From: Nymphaea colorata
Lineage: Eukaryota; Streptophyta; Magnoliopsida; Nymphaeales; Nymphaeaceae
Direction of reading: 5' to 3'
DNA: 19,544 nt
NCBI RefSeq assembly: GCF_008831285.2
Contig: NW_022204647.1
Span: forward strand, 1-19,544
Shown in pieces: positions 1 to 10,086 of the stretch. The notes under the pieces were generated by a model. It was not told the DNA's origin, ran no database searches, and saw only the letters and a program-made list of their open reading frames with translations. Made by a program: the position numbers and the translations under genes. Numbering within the stretch: the first letter of the stretch is position 1; every line of letters starts with the position of its first letter.

Positions 1-317
1 ACAAGTTCGTATCAATACAAGTGTGATTTAAGTGATTCAAATGATCAAACATACCTAATTGAATGTGCTTAAACTTGTTGTTACATCCATATTGCTAGAT
101 TAAGTGAATTCAAATCACAAGTTTGTGTAAAATAAATGAGATTTGAGTGATTCATTTGGTATCTTTATTAACCTAATGTGTTTCACTCGATATGACATCT
201 ATGATCAACGATTTAAACGATAAAACTCACAAGTTTATATGGATGTAAAGGACCTATGGATTAGTTTAGTTTGATCCCTTGTAGTTTGTTCAATAAGTTG
301 AACATGTTGTTACATCT

Positions 318-353
318 CATTCATTTTATCCATACGCACACTAAATCACTCGT
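318..353 (-). repeat. Micro-inversion between m17 and m18, HOR0
   Basis: The reverse complement of this fragment resembles array sequence in the opposite sense: ACGAGTGATTTAG (A-like) and GGATAAAATGAATGAG (C''/B-like). With the A start that follows it forms a short hairpin. In this copy one base is missing (TCTCGATCGAGTG), which changes the loop. Confidence 0.7.
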
Positions 354-1204
354 CTCGATCGAGTGAGATTTAAGTGATTCATTTGATCACGCATACTTAA
401 TTGAATGTGCTTAACTTGTTGTTACGTCTATATTAAATGATTAGTATATTGAAATCATAGGTTTCTATGGAAATGAATGAGATTTGAGTGATTCATTTGT
501 GTCTTGTAGGTAACCTAATATGTTTCACTTGTTATTACATATATTTGATCACATATATTTAATTGAGAGATTAAATGATCATTTTCACTTGTTATTAAAT
601 ATATTTGATCAATATATTTAATTGAGTGTGCGTAGCCATTTGTTACATACGTATAGATTGACTTAGTGGCTTGAAATAAGAAGTTCGTTTGGAAATGAAT
701 GAGAGTCAGGTCATTAAGTTGGTCCCTTCAGTTAATATATTGTATTTCACGTGTATTACATCTATAATGAATGATTTAAATAATTGAAATCACAAGTTCA
801 TATGGATACAAATGGGATCTATGCATTACTTTGAATGCATGTAATTAGTCCGATGAGTTGAATTTGTTGTACATCTATTGTGACGATCTAAAGGATTGAA
901 ATCACGCGTTCGTACCAATACAAGTGAGATTTAAATGATTCATATGATCATGCATGCTTAATTGAATGTGTTTAACTTGTTGTTACATCTATATTAAATG
1001 ATTTAGTAGATCGAAATCACAAGTTTGTATGAAAATGAATGAGATTCGAGTGATTCATTTGGTGTCTTATGGTTTACCTAACGTGTTTCACTAGTTGTTA
1101 CATTTATAATGATTCTTAATACGGATGTCCTTAACAAGTGATTCATTTGGTGTCATATAGTTAACCTAATGTGTTTCACTTGTAATTTAATTGAATGTGC
1201 TTAA

Positions 1205-1384
1205 CAAGTGAATTAGGTTAACAATAGGGCACCAAATGAATCACTCCAATCTCATTCATTTTCATGCAAGCCTGTGATTTCAATCTACTAAATCATTTAA
1301 CATGGATATAACAATAAGTCAAGTACATTAAATAAAGTATGCGTGATCATATGAATCACTTAAATCTGACTCGTATTGGTACGA
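1205..1384 (-). repeat. Inverted A-B dimer in HOR0
   Basis: This 180-bp block reads as an A-B dimer on the opposite strand. Its reverse complement starts TCGTACCAATACGAGTCAGA (A) and runs through GCATGAAAATGAATG into B (CATTTGGTGCCCTATTGTTA). The left end is a dyad: 1138-1182 (GTGATTCATTTGGTG to CACTTG) pairs with 1205-1244 around a 22-base loop, with a 5-base bulge. At the right end GAATCACTTAAATCTGAC and the following direct A (GCGATTTAAGTGATTC) form a second, looser dyad. Confidence 0.9.
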
Positions 1385-1854
1385 CTATAGTGCACGATCT
1401 AAAGGATTGAAATTACAAGTTCGTATCAATACAAGTGCGATTTAAGTGATTCAAATGATCACACATACTTAATTGAATGTGCTTAACTTATTGTTACATC
1501 CATGTTGCTTGATTAAGTGAACTGAAATAACAAGTTGTATGAAAATGAATGTGATTCGAGTGATTCATTTGGTGTCTTATAGTTAACCTAACGTGTTTCA
1601 CATGTTATTACATCCACGATCAATGATTTAAATAATTAAAACTCACAAGTTTATATGGATATAAAGGAGACCTATCCATTAGTTTGATCCTTTCTAGTTT
1701 GTACGATAAGTTGAACATGTTGTTACATCTATAGTGATCGATGCACAAGTTCACATCAATACGAGTGAGATTTAAGTGATTCAATTGATCACGCATATTT
1801 AATTGAATGTACTTAACTTGTTGTTACGTTTATATTAAATGATTTAGTAAATTC

Positions 1855-1880
1855 AAATCAAATGTTCAACTTACGGGTAA
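1855..1880 (+). other. Rearranged 15-base filler with net 37-bp loss, HOR1 m5
   Basis: Between CAAATCA and GGTAAC other copies have 52 bases (B monomer start to TCTTACA). HOR1 has 15 bases, AATGTTCAACTTACG, that do not align simply with the missing sequence apart from CTTAC. It resembles a deletion with filler. Confidence 0.7.
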
Positions 1881-2204
1881 CTTAATGTGTTTCACTTGTT
1901 ATTACATACATTTGATCACTTATGTTTAATCGAGAGATTATGTGATTCATTTTTACTTGTTCTTACATACATTTGATAACTTATATTTGATTGAATGTGT
2001 GTAAGCATTTGTTACATACGTATAGAATGACTTAGTGGCTGGAAAAAAGAAGTCCGTTTGGAAATGAATGAAGTCAAGTCACTATATTGGTCCCTTATAG
2101 TTAATCTAATGTATGTCACTTGTTATTACATCTTTAATGAATGATTTAAATGGTTGAAATCACAAGTTTATATGGATACAAATGGTTTTAGTCACTATAT
2201 TTGT

Positions 2205-2226
2205 ACACGTGTAGTTACACCTATAG
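2205..2226 (+). other. Junction of 25-bp deletion in HOR1 m7
   Basis: TGTAGTTACACCTATAGGG replaces the usual TGTAGTTAGTCCGATGAG through TTGTTGTTACATCTATAGGG. The missing 25 bases are bounded by GTTA repeats. Confidence 0.78.
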
Positions 2227-2349
2227 GGAACGTTCTAAAGGATTGAAATCACATGTTCGTACGAATACAAGTGAGATTTAAGTGATTCATATAATCATGC
2301 ATACTTAATTGAATGTGTTTAACTTGTTGTTACGTCTATAATAAATGAT

Positions 2350-2365
2350 TTAGTAGACTTACAAG
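2350..2365 (+). other. Junction of m9 loss in HOR1 (about 120 bp missing)
   Basis: TAGTAGA from the end of m8 joins CTTACAAG from the start of m10. In HOR2 the same two points are 121 bp further apart, with monomer m9 between them. The loss is close to one monomer length, as expected for misaligned exchange between neighbouring monomers. Confidence 0.85.
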
Positions 2366-3278
2366 TTTGTATGGATATAAAGGAGACCTATGCATTAGTT
2401 CGATCCCTCGTAGTTAGTTCAATAAGTTGAACTAGTTCTTACATCTATGGTGATCGATGTAAGGAACTGAAATCACAAGTTCGTATCGATACGAGTGGGA
2501 TTTAAGTGATTCATTTTATCACGCATACGTAATTGAATGTGCTTAACTGGTTGTTACGTCTATATTAAATGATTTAGTAGATTAAAACATAGTTTTGTAT
2601 GAAAATGAATGATATTGGAGTGATTCACTTGGTGTCTTGTAAGTAACCTAATGTGTTTCACTTGTTATTACATATATTTGATCACTTATATTTAATTGAG
2701 AGATTAAGTGATTCATTTTCACTTGTTATGACATATAATTGATCACTTGTATTTAATTGAATGTGCGTGACCATTTCTTACTTACGTATAGAATGACATA
2801 GCGGCTTTGATACCAGAAGTTCGTTTGGAATACATATATAATGAATGATTTAAATGATTGAAATCACTTGTTCATGTGGACACAAACGCGTGTAGTTAGT
2901 CCGATGAGTTGAATTTATTGTTACAACTATAGTGCACGATCTAAATGATTGAAATCATAAGTTCGTATCAATACAAGTGCGATTTAAGTGATTCAAATGA
3001 TTACACATACTTAATTGAATGTGCTTAACTTGTTGTTACATCCATATTGCTAGATTAAGTGAATTCAAATCACAAGTTTGTGTGAAAATAAATGAGATTT
3101 GAGTGATTCATTTGGTGTCTTACAATTAACCTAATGTGTTTCACTCATTATGACATCTATGATCAACGATTTAAACGATAAAAACTCACAAGTTTATATG
3201 GATGTAAAGGAGACCTATGGATTAGTTTAGTTTGACCCCTTGTAGTTTGTTCAATAAGTTGAACATGTTGTTACATCT

Positions 3279-3314
3279 CATTCATTTGCATCCATAGCAC
3301 ACTAAATCACTCGT
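3279..3314 (-). repeat. Micro-inversion between m17 and m18, HOR1
   Basis: Same fragment. CACTCGT (3308-3314) pairs perfectly with ACGAGTG (3321-3327) around the loop CTCGAT. Pairing extends imperfectly through CTAAATC against GAGATTTAAG. Confidence 0.72.
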
Positions 3315-4018
3315 CTCGATACGAGTGAGATTTAAGTGATTCATTTGATCACGCATACTTAATTGAATGTGCTTAACTTGTTGTTGCATCTATATTAAAT
3401 GATTTAGTATATTGAAATCATAGGTTTGTATGGAAATGAATGAGATTTGAGTGATTCATTTTGTGTCTTGTAGGTAAACTAATATGTTTCACTTGTTATT
3501 ACATATATTTGATCACATATATTTAATTGAGAGATTAAATGATTCATTTTCACTTGTGATTACATATATTTGATCAATATATTTAATTGAGTGTGCGTAG
3601 CCACTTTTTACATACGTATAGAATGACTTAGTGGCTTGAAATAAGAAGTTCGTTTGAAAATGAATGAGAGTCAGGTCATTAGATTGGTCCCTTACAGTTA
3701 ATCTAGTGCATTTCACTTGTTATTACATCTATAATGAATGATTTAAATGATTGAAATCGCAAGTTCATATGGATACAAATGGGATCTATGCATTACTTTG
3801 AGTGCGTGTAATTAGTCCGATGAGTTGAATTTGTTGTTACATCTATAGTGAACGATCTAAAGGATTGAAATCACGCGTTCGTACCAATACAAGTGAGATT
3901 TAAATGATTCATATGATCATGCATGCTTAATTGAATGTATTTAACTTGTTGTTACATCTATATTAAATGATTTAGTAGATCGAAATCACAAGTTTGTATG
4001 AAATTGAATGAGATTCGA

Positions 4019-4036
4019 GTGATTCATTTGTTGTCA
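4019..4036 (+). other. Junction of 88-bp deletion in HOR1 tail
   Basis: HOR0 has two copies of AGTGATTCATTTGGTGTC 88 bp apart, in m23 and m24. HOR1 has a single one (AGTGATTCATTTGTTGTC with one change), and the sequence between is gone, including TTCTTAATACGGATGTCC. Confidence 0.85.
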
Positions 4037-4085
4037 TATAGTTAACCTAATGTGTTTCACTTGTAATTTAATTCAATGTGCTTAA

Positions 4086-4265
4086 CAAGTGAATTAGGTT
4101 AACAATAGGGCACCAAATGAATCACTCAAATCTCATTCATTTTCATGCAAGCCTGTGATTTCAATCTACTAAATCATTTAACATGGATATAACAATAAGT
4201 CAAGTACATTCAATAAAGTATGTGTGATCATATGAATCACTTAAATCTGACTCGTATTGGTATGA
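4086..4265 (-). repeat. Inverted A-B dimer in HOR1
   Basis: This is the same 180-bp inverted block, ending in TATGA where other copies have TACGA. The left dyad arm is 4019-4063. Because of the 88-bp deletion upstream, that arm is fused directly to m23, so a single B monomer leads into the hairpin here. Confidence 0.9.
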
Positions 4266-4849
4266 CTATAGTGCACGATCTAAAGCATTGAAACTACAAG
4301 TTCGTATCAATACAAGTGTGATTTAAGTGATTCAAATGATCACACATACTTAGTTGAATGTGCTTAACTTATTGTTACATCCATGTTGCTTGATTAAGTG
4401 AACTGAAATCACAAGTTTGTATGAAAATAAATGTGATTCGAGTGATTCATTTGGTGTCTTATAGTTAACCTAACGTGTTTCACATGTCATTACATCCATG
4501 ACCAATGATTTAAATAATTAAAACTCACAAGTTTATATGGATATAAAGGAAAACTATGCATTAGTTTGATCCTTTCTAGTTTGTACGACAAGTTGAACAT
4601 GTATTTACATCTATTGTGATCGATGCGCAAGTTCACATCAATACGAGTGGGATTTAAGTGATTCAATTGATCACGCATATTTAATTAAATGTACTTAACT
4701 TGTTGTTACGTTTATATTAAATGATTTAGTAAATTCAAATCATAGGTTTATATGAAAATGAATGGGATTCGAGTGATTCATTTGGTGTCTTACAGGTAAC
4801 TTAATGTGTTTCACTTGTTATTACATACATTTGATCACTTATGTTTAAT

Positions 4850-4866
4850 CGAAAGATAGATTGGTC
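4850..4866 (+). other. Junction of about 145-bp deletion in HOR2 module I
   Basis: CGAAAGATAGATTGGTCCC replaces a stretch that in HOR3 runs from CGAGAGATTATGTG through the D extension and the first part of m6 to TATTGGTCCC. The deletion spans the D/m6 boundary and is not a whole number of monomers. Confidence 0.82.
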
Positions 4867-5869
4867 CCTTATAGTTAATCTAATGTATTTCACTTGTTAT
4901 TACATCTATATTGAATGATTTAAATGGTTGAAATCACAAGTTTATATGGATACAAATGGTTGAAGTCACTATATTTGTACACGTGTAGTTAGTCCGATGA
5001 GTTGAATTTGCTGTTACATCTATAGGGAACGTTATAAAGGTTTGAAATCACATGTTCGTACGAATACAAGGGAGATTTAAGTGATTCATATAATCGTGCA
5101 TACTTAATTGAATGTGTTTAACTTGTTGTTACATCTATAATAAATGATTTAGTAGATTGAAATCACAAGTTTGTGCGAAAATGCATTATATTCGAGTGAT
5201 TCATTTAGTGTCTTGTAGTTAACCTATTGTGTTTCACTTGTTATTACATATTTGATCAATGATTTAAATGATTAAAACTTACAAGTTTGTATGGATATAA
5301 AGGAGACCTATGCATTAGTTTGATCCATTGTAGTTAGTTCAATAAGTTGAACTAGTTCTTACATCTATGGTGATCGATGTAAGGAATTGAAATCACAAGT
5401 TCGTATCAGTACGAGTGAGATTTAAGTGATTCATTTTATCACACATACGTATTTGAATGTGCTTAACTTGTTGTAACGTCTATATTAAATGATTTAGTAG
5501 AATAAAATCATAGGTTTGTATGAAATGAATGATATTGGAGTGATTCATTTGGTGTCTTGTAAGTAAACTAATGTGTTTCACTTGTTATTACATATATTTG
5601 ATCACTTATATTTAATTGAGAGATTAAGTGATTCATTTTCACTTGTTATTACATATAATTGATCACTTGTATTTAATTGAATGTGCGTGACCATTTCTTA
5701 CTTACGTATAGAATGACTTAGTGGCTTTGATACCAGAAGTTCGTTTGGAATACATATATAATGAATGATTTAAATGATTGAAATCACATGTTCATGTGGT
5801 AGAAACTCGTGTAGTTAGTCCGATGAGTTGAATTTATTGTTACAACTATAGTGCACGATCTAAATGATT

Positions 5870-6779
5870 GAAATCACAAGTTCGTATCAATACAAGTACG
5901 ATTTAAGTGATTCAAATGATCACACATACTTAATTGAATGTGCTTAACTTGTTGTTACATCCATATTGCTAGATTAAGTGAATTCAAATCACAAGTTTGT
6001 GTGAAAATAAATGATTTGAGTGATTCATTTGGTGTCTTATAATTAACCTAATGTGTTTCACTCGTTATGACATCTATGATCAACGATTTAAACGATAAAA
6101 ACTCACAAGTTTATATGGATGTAAAGGAGACCTATGGATTAGTTTAGTTTGATCCCTTGTAGTGTGTTCAATAAGTTGAACATGTTGTTACATCTCATTC
6201 ATTTGTATCCATACGCACACTAAATCACTCGTCTCGATACGAGTGAGATTTAAGTGATTCATTTGATCACGCATACTTAATTGAATGTGCTTAACTAGTT
6301 GTTGCGTCTATATTAAATGATTTAGTATATTGAAATCATAGGTTTGTATGGAAATGAATGAGATTTGAGTGATTCATTTGGTGTCTTGTAGGTAACCTAA
6401 TATGTTTCACTTGTTATTACATATATTTGATCACATATACTTAATTGAGATATTAAATGATTCATTTTCACTTGTTATTACATATATTTGATCAATATAT
6501 TTAATTGAGTGTGCGTAGCCATTTGTTACATACGTATAGAATGACTTAGTGGCTTGAAATAAGAAGTTCGTTTGGAAATGAATGAGAGCTGGTCATTAAG
6601 TTGGTCCCTTACAGTTAATCTAGAGAATTTCACTTGTTATTACATCTATAATGAATGATTTAAATATTGAAATCGCAAGTTCATATGGATACAAATGGGA
6701 TCTATGCATTACTTTGATGCGTGTAATTAGTCGATGAGTTGAATTTGTTGTTACATCTTAGTGAACGATCTAAAGGATT
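5870..6779 (+). repeat. Module III, type copy (m15-m21)
   Basis: The pieces are m15 (A) 5870-5984, m16 (B) 5985-6096, m17 (C) 6097-6195, a short inverted fragment 6196-6232, m18 (A) 6233-6331, m19 (B plus D) 6332-6555, m20 (B'') 6556-6668 and m21 (C'') 6669-6779. Diagnostics are CCATATTGCTAGATTAAG in m15, GACCTATGGATTAGTTTAG in m17, GTGTGCGTAGCCATTTG in D and GGGATCTATGCATTACTTTG in m21. Unlike modules I and II, this module carries a small inverted fragment between C and A. Confidence 0.85.
6196..6232 (-). repeat. Micro-inversion between m17 and m18, HOR2
   Basis: A 37-base fragment whose reverse complement contains GTATGGATACAAATGAATG, a mix of C'' and B sequence. The hairpin arms are 6226-6232 and 6239-6245. 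Confidence 0.72.
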
Positions 6780-7280
6780 GAAATCACGCGTTCGTACCAA
6801 TACAAGTGAGATTTAAATATTCATATGATCATGCATGCTTAATTGAATGTGTTTAACTTGTTGTTACATCTATATTAAATGATTTAGTAGATCGAAATCA
6901 CAAGTTTGTATGAAAATGAATGAGATTCGAGTGATTATTTGGTGTCTTATGGTTTACTAATGTGTTTCACTAGTTGTTACATTTATATGATTCTTAATAC
7001 GGATGTCCTTAACAAGTGATTCATTTGGTGTCATATAGTTAACCTAATGTGTTTCACTTGTAATTTAATTGAATGGCTTAACAAGTGAATTAGGTTAACA
7101 ATAGGGCACCAAATGAATCACTCAAATCTCATTCATTTTCATGCAAGCCTGTGATTTCAATCTACTAATCATTTAACATGGATATAAAATAAGTCAAGTA
7201 CATTCAATAAATATGGTGATCATATGAATCACTTAAATCTGACTCGTATTGGTACGACTATAGTGCACGATTAAAGGATT
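6780..7280 (+). repeat. HOR tail, type copy: A-B pair, truncated B and inverted A-B dimer
   Basis: The pieces are m22 (A) 6780-6893 with CGCGTTCGTACC, m23 (B) about 6894-7000 ending in TTCTTAATAC, and m24 about 7001-7081, a fused fragment of B (GTGATTCATTTGGTGTCATA to CACTTG) and of A (AATTTAATTGAATGGCTTAA). The inverted dimer 7082-7257 follows, then 23 bases of C''-type end. This tail distinguishes the 3-kb unit from a simple run of modules and resets the register before each module I. Confidence 0.82.
7082..7257 (-). repeat. Inverted A-B dimer in HOR2
   Basis: This inverted block is 176 bp after several one-base losses (for example CTACTAATC for CTACTAAATC). The left dyad arm is 7016-7060 and the loop 7061-7081. 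Confidence 0.9.
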
Positions 7281-8984
7281 GAAATACAAGTTCGTATCAA
7301 TACAAGTGCGATTTAAGTGATTCAAATGATCACACATACTTAATTGAATGTGCTTAACTTATTGTTACATCCATGTTGCTTGATTAAGTGAACTGAAATC
7401 ACAAGTTTGTATGAAATGAATGTGATTCGAGTGATTCATTTGGTGTCTTATAGTTAACCTAACGTATTTCACATGTTATTACATCCATGATCAATGATTT
7501 AATAATTAAAACTCAAAGTTTATATGGATATAAAGGAGACCTATGCATTAGTTTGATCCTTTCTAGTTTGTACAATAAGTTGAACATGTTGTTACATCTA
7601 TAGTGATCGATGCACAAGTTCACATCAATACCAGTGGGATTCAAGTGATTCAATTGATCACGCATATTTAATTGAATGTACTTAACTTGTTGTTACGTTT
7701 ATATTAAATGATTTAGTAAATTCAAATCATAGGTTTATATGAAAATGAATGGGATTCGAGTGATTCATTTGGTGTCTTACAGGTAACTTAATGTGTTTCA
7801 CTTGTTATTACATACATTTGATCACTTATGTTCAATCGAGAGATTATGTGATTCATTTTTACTTGTTCTTACATACATTTGATAACTTATATTTAATTGA
7901 ATGTGCGTAACCATTTGTTACATACGTATAGAATGACTTAGTGGCTTGAAAAAGAAGTTCGTTTGGAAATGAATGAGAGATAAGTCACTATATTGGTCCC
8001 TTATAGTTAATCTAATGTATTTCACTTTTATTACATCTATAATGAATGATTTAAATGGTTAAATCACAAGTTTATATGGATACAAATGGTTGAAGTCACT
8101 ATATTTGTACACGTGTAGTTAGTCCGATGAGTTGAATTTGTTGTTACACTATAGGGAACGTTCTAAAGGATTGAAATCACATGTTCGTACGAATACAAGT
8201 GAGATTTAAGTGATTCATATAATCATGCATACTTAATTGAATGTGTTTAACTTGTTGTTACGTCTATAATAAATGATTTAGTAGATTGAAATCACAAGTT
8301 TGTGCGAAAATGAATGAGATTCGAGTGATTCATTTGGTGTCTTGTAGTTAACCTATTGTGTTTCACTTGTTATTACACTTTAATCAATGATTTAAATGAT
8401 TAAACTTACAAGTTTGTATGGATATAAAGGAGACCTATGCATTAGTTTGATCCTTGTAGTTAGTTCAATAAGTTGAACTAGTTTTACATCTATGGTGATC
8501 GATGTAAGGAATTGAAATCACAAGTTCGTATCAATACGAGTGGGATTTAAGTGATTCATTTTATCACACAACGTAGTTGAATGTGCTAACTTGTTGTTAC
8601 GTTATATTAAATGATTTAGTAGATTAAAATCATAGGTTTGTATGAAATGAATGATATTAGAGTGATTCATTTGGTGTCTTGTAAGTAACCAATGTGTTTC
8701 ACTTGTTATTACATATATTTGATCACTTATATTTAATTGAGAGAGATTAAGTGATTCATTTTCACTTGTTATTACATATAATTGATCACTTGTATTTAAT
8801 TGAATGTGCGTGACCATTTCTTACTTACGTATAGAATGACCTAGTGGCCTTGATATCAGAAGTTCGTTTGGAATACATATATAATGAATGATTTAAATGA
8901 TTGAATCACATGTTCATGTGGATACAAACGCGTGTAGTTAGTCCGATGAGTTGAATTTATTGTTACAACTATAGTGCACGATCT

Positions 8985-9010
8985 AAATGATTGAAATCAC
9001 AAGTTTGTGT
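8985..9010 (+). other. Junction of m15 loss in HOR3 (about 115 bp missing)
   Basis: The end of m14 is followed directly by m16. Both m15 and m16 begin with a nearly identical string (AAATCACAAGTT), so an exchange between them would give exactly this product. Confidence 0.86.
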
Positions 9011-9201
9011 GAAATAAATGAGATTTGAGTGATTCATTTGGTGTCTTATAATTAACCTAATGTGTTTCACTCGTTATGACATCTATGATCAACGATTTAA
9101 ACGATAAAACTCACAGTTTATATGGATGTAAAGGAGACCTATGGATTAGTTTAGTTTGATCCCTTGTAGTTTGTTCAATAAGTGAACATGTCGTTACATC
9201 T

Positions 9202-9238
9202 CATTCATTTGTATCCATACGCACACTAAATCACTCGT
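9202..9238 (-). repeat. Micro-inversion between m17 and m18, HOR3
   Basis: Same 37-base fragment. The hairpin arms are 9232-9238 and 9245-9251 with a CTCGAT loop. Confidence 0.72.
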
Positions 9239-9802
9239 CTCGATACGAGTGAGATTTAAGTGATTCATTTGATCACGCATACTTAATTGAATGTGCTTAA
9301 CTTGTTGTTACTTCATTATTAAATGATTTAGTATATAGAATCATAGGTTTGTATGGAAATGAATGAGATTTGAGTGATTCATTTGGTGTCTTGTAGGTAA
9401 CCTAATATGTTTCATTGTTATTACATATATTTGATCACATATATTTAATTGAGAGATTAAATGATTCATTTTCACTTGTTATTACATATATTTGATCAAT
9501 ATATTTAATTGAGTGTGTGTAGCCATTTGTTACATACTATAGAATGACTTAGTGGCTTGAAATAAGAAGTTCGTTTGGAAATGAATGAGAGTCAGGCCAT
9601 TAAGTTGGTCCCTTACAGTTAATCTAGTGTATTTCACTTGTTATTACATATATAATGAATGATTTAAATGATTGAATCGCAAGTTCATATGGATACAAAT
9701 GGGATCTATGCATTACTTTGAATGCGTGTAATTAGTCCGATGAGTTGAATTTGTTGTTACATCTATAGTGAAGGATCTAAAGGATTGAAATCAGCGTTCG
9801 TA

Positions 9803-9885
9803 CTAATACGAGTCAGATTTAAGTGATTCATATGATCACGGATCTTTATTGAATGTACTTGACTATTGTTATATCATGTTAAATG
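9803..9885 (+). other. Conversion-like tract: m22 of HOR3 carries inverted-block variants
   Basis: Other m22 copies read CAAGTGAGATTT, TTAATTGAATGTGTTTAA and TACATCTATATTAAATG. Here the direct strand reads CGAGTCAGATTT, TTTATTGAATGTACTTGA and TATATCATGTTAAATG, which match the reverse complement of the inverted dimer. Flanking sequence is m22-like again (GCGTTCG before, GTAGATCGAAATC after). A lone GCTTG near 9911 may be a further donor base. Confidence 0.82.
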
Positions 9886-10086
9886 ATTTAGTAGATCGAA
9901 ATCACAGTTTGCTTGAAAATGAATGAGATTCGAGTGATTCATTGGTGTCTTATGGTTTACTAATGTGTTTCACTAGTTGTTACATTTATAATGATTCTTA
10001 ATACGGATGTCCTTAACAAGTGATTCATTTGGTGTCATATAGTTAACCTAATGTGTTTCACTTGTAATTTAATTGAATGTGCTTAA

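Larger units (their letters stand above)
1..1408 (+). repeat. HOR0, partial higher-order repeat (module III, tail and inverted block)
   Basis: The window opens inside an A monomer at the m15 position, recognised by the later CCATATTGCTAGATTAAG. Module III runs to 897. The tail A-B pair (m22, m23) starts at 898, where m22 carries the diagnostic CACGCGTTCGTACC. A truncated B follows, then the inverted block 1205-1384, and a C''-type end (GTGCACGATCTAAAGGATT) leads into HOR1. Few single-base losses are visible compared with copies further right. Confidence 0.9.
1409..4289 (+). repeat. HOR1, higher-order repeat, 2881 bp
   Basis: Module I is 1409-2244, module II 2245-2950, module III 2951-3866 and the tail with inverted block 3867-4289. 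It is the shortest complete unit because of four private deletions against the other copies: about 37 bp near 1863 in the fifth monomer, 25 bp near 2217 in m7, about 120 bp at 2357/2358 removing m9, and 88 bp near 4030 between two direct copies of an 18-base string. Otherwise monomer order and diagnostic variants match the other units. Confidence 0.92.
4290..7280 (+). repeat. HOR2, higher-order repeat, 2991 bp
   Basis: Module I is 4290-5043, module II 5044-5869, module III 5870-6779 and the tail with inverted block 6780-7280. Module I is short (754 bp) because about 145 bp are missing at 4857-4861, where GATAGATTGGTCCC joins the D extension of m5 directly to the middle of m6. From about 6,580 onward this unit starts to show many one-base losses (for example GAGAGCTGGTC for GAGAGTCAGGTC), whereas its first 2.3 kb has few. 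Confidence 0.92.

Noticed and set aside
1205-1384. Inverted block as terminal inverted repeats of a DNA transposon
   Set aside because: The block aligns fully with A and B monomers on the other strand. There is no foreign interior, no target-site duplication and no coding remnant.
3645-3665. Resemblance of TTCGTTTGGAAATGAATG in B'' monomers to the CENP-B box
   Set aside because: The CENP-B box needs TTCG, then A after four bases, then CGGG at fixed spacing. Here there is an extra T and no CGGG. The likeness is limited to TTCGTT-GGAA and is probably chance.
3513-3716. Minus-strand open frame of 67 codons over the D extension and m20 of HOR1
   Set aside because: The equivalent frame at 12513-12716 in HOR4 is similar only because the DNA is a repeat copy. 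The other units do not keep it open, there is no recognisable domain, and the protein simply reads through satellite monomers.
4490-4678. Minus-strand open frame of 62 codons in HOR2 module I
   Set aside because: It spans monomer boundaries m2-m4, is not preserved in other units and has no recognisable features.
6580-7310. Single-base losses as functional frameshifts or a fast-evolving satellite subfamily
   Set aside because: There are no genes to shift. The losses are concentrated in short homopolymers, are not shared in pattern between units, and fit deletion-biased consensus error better.
8602-8817. Minus-strand open frame of 71 codons in HOR3
   Set aside because: The repeated peptide motifs in it (QLNTSDQLYVITSENES-like) come directly from the repeated DNA of B and D. 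Other copies are interrupted.
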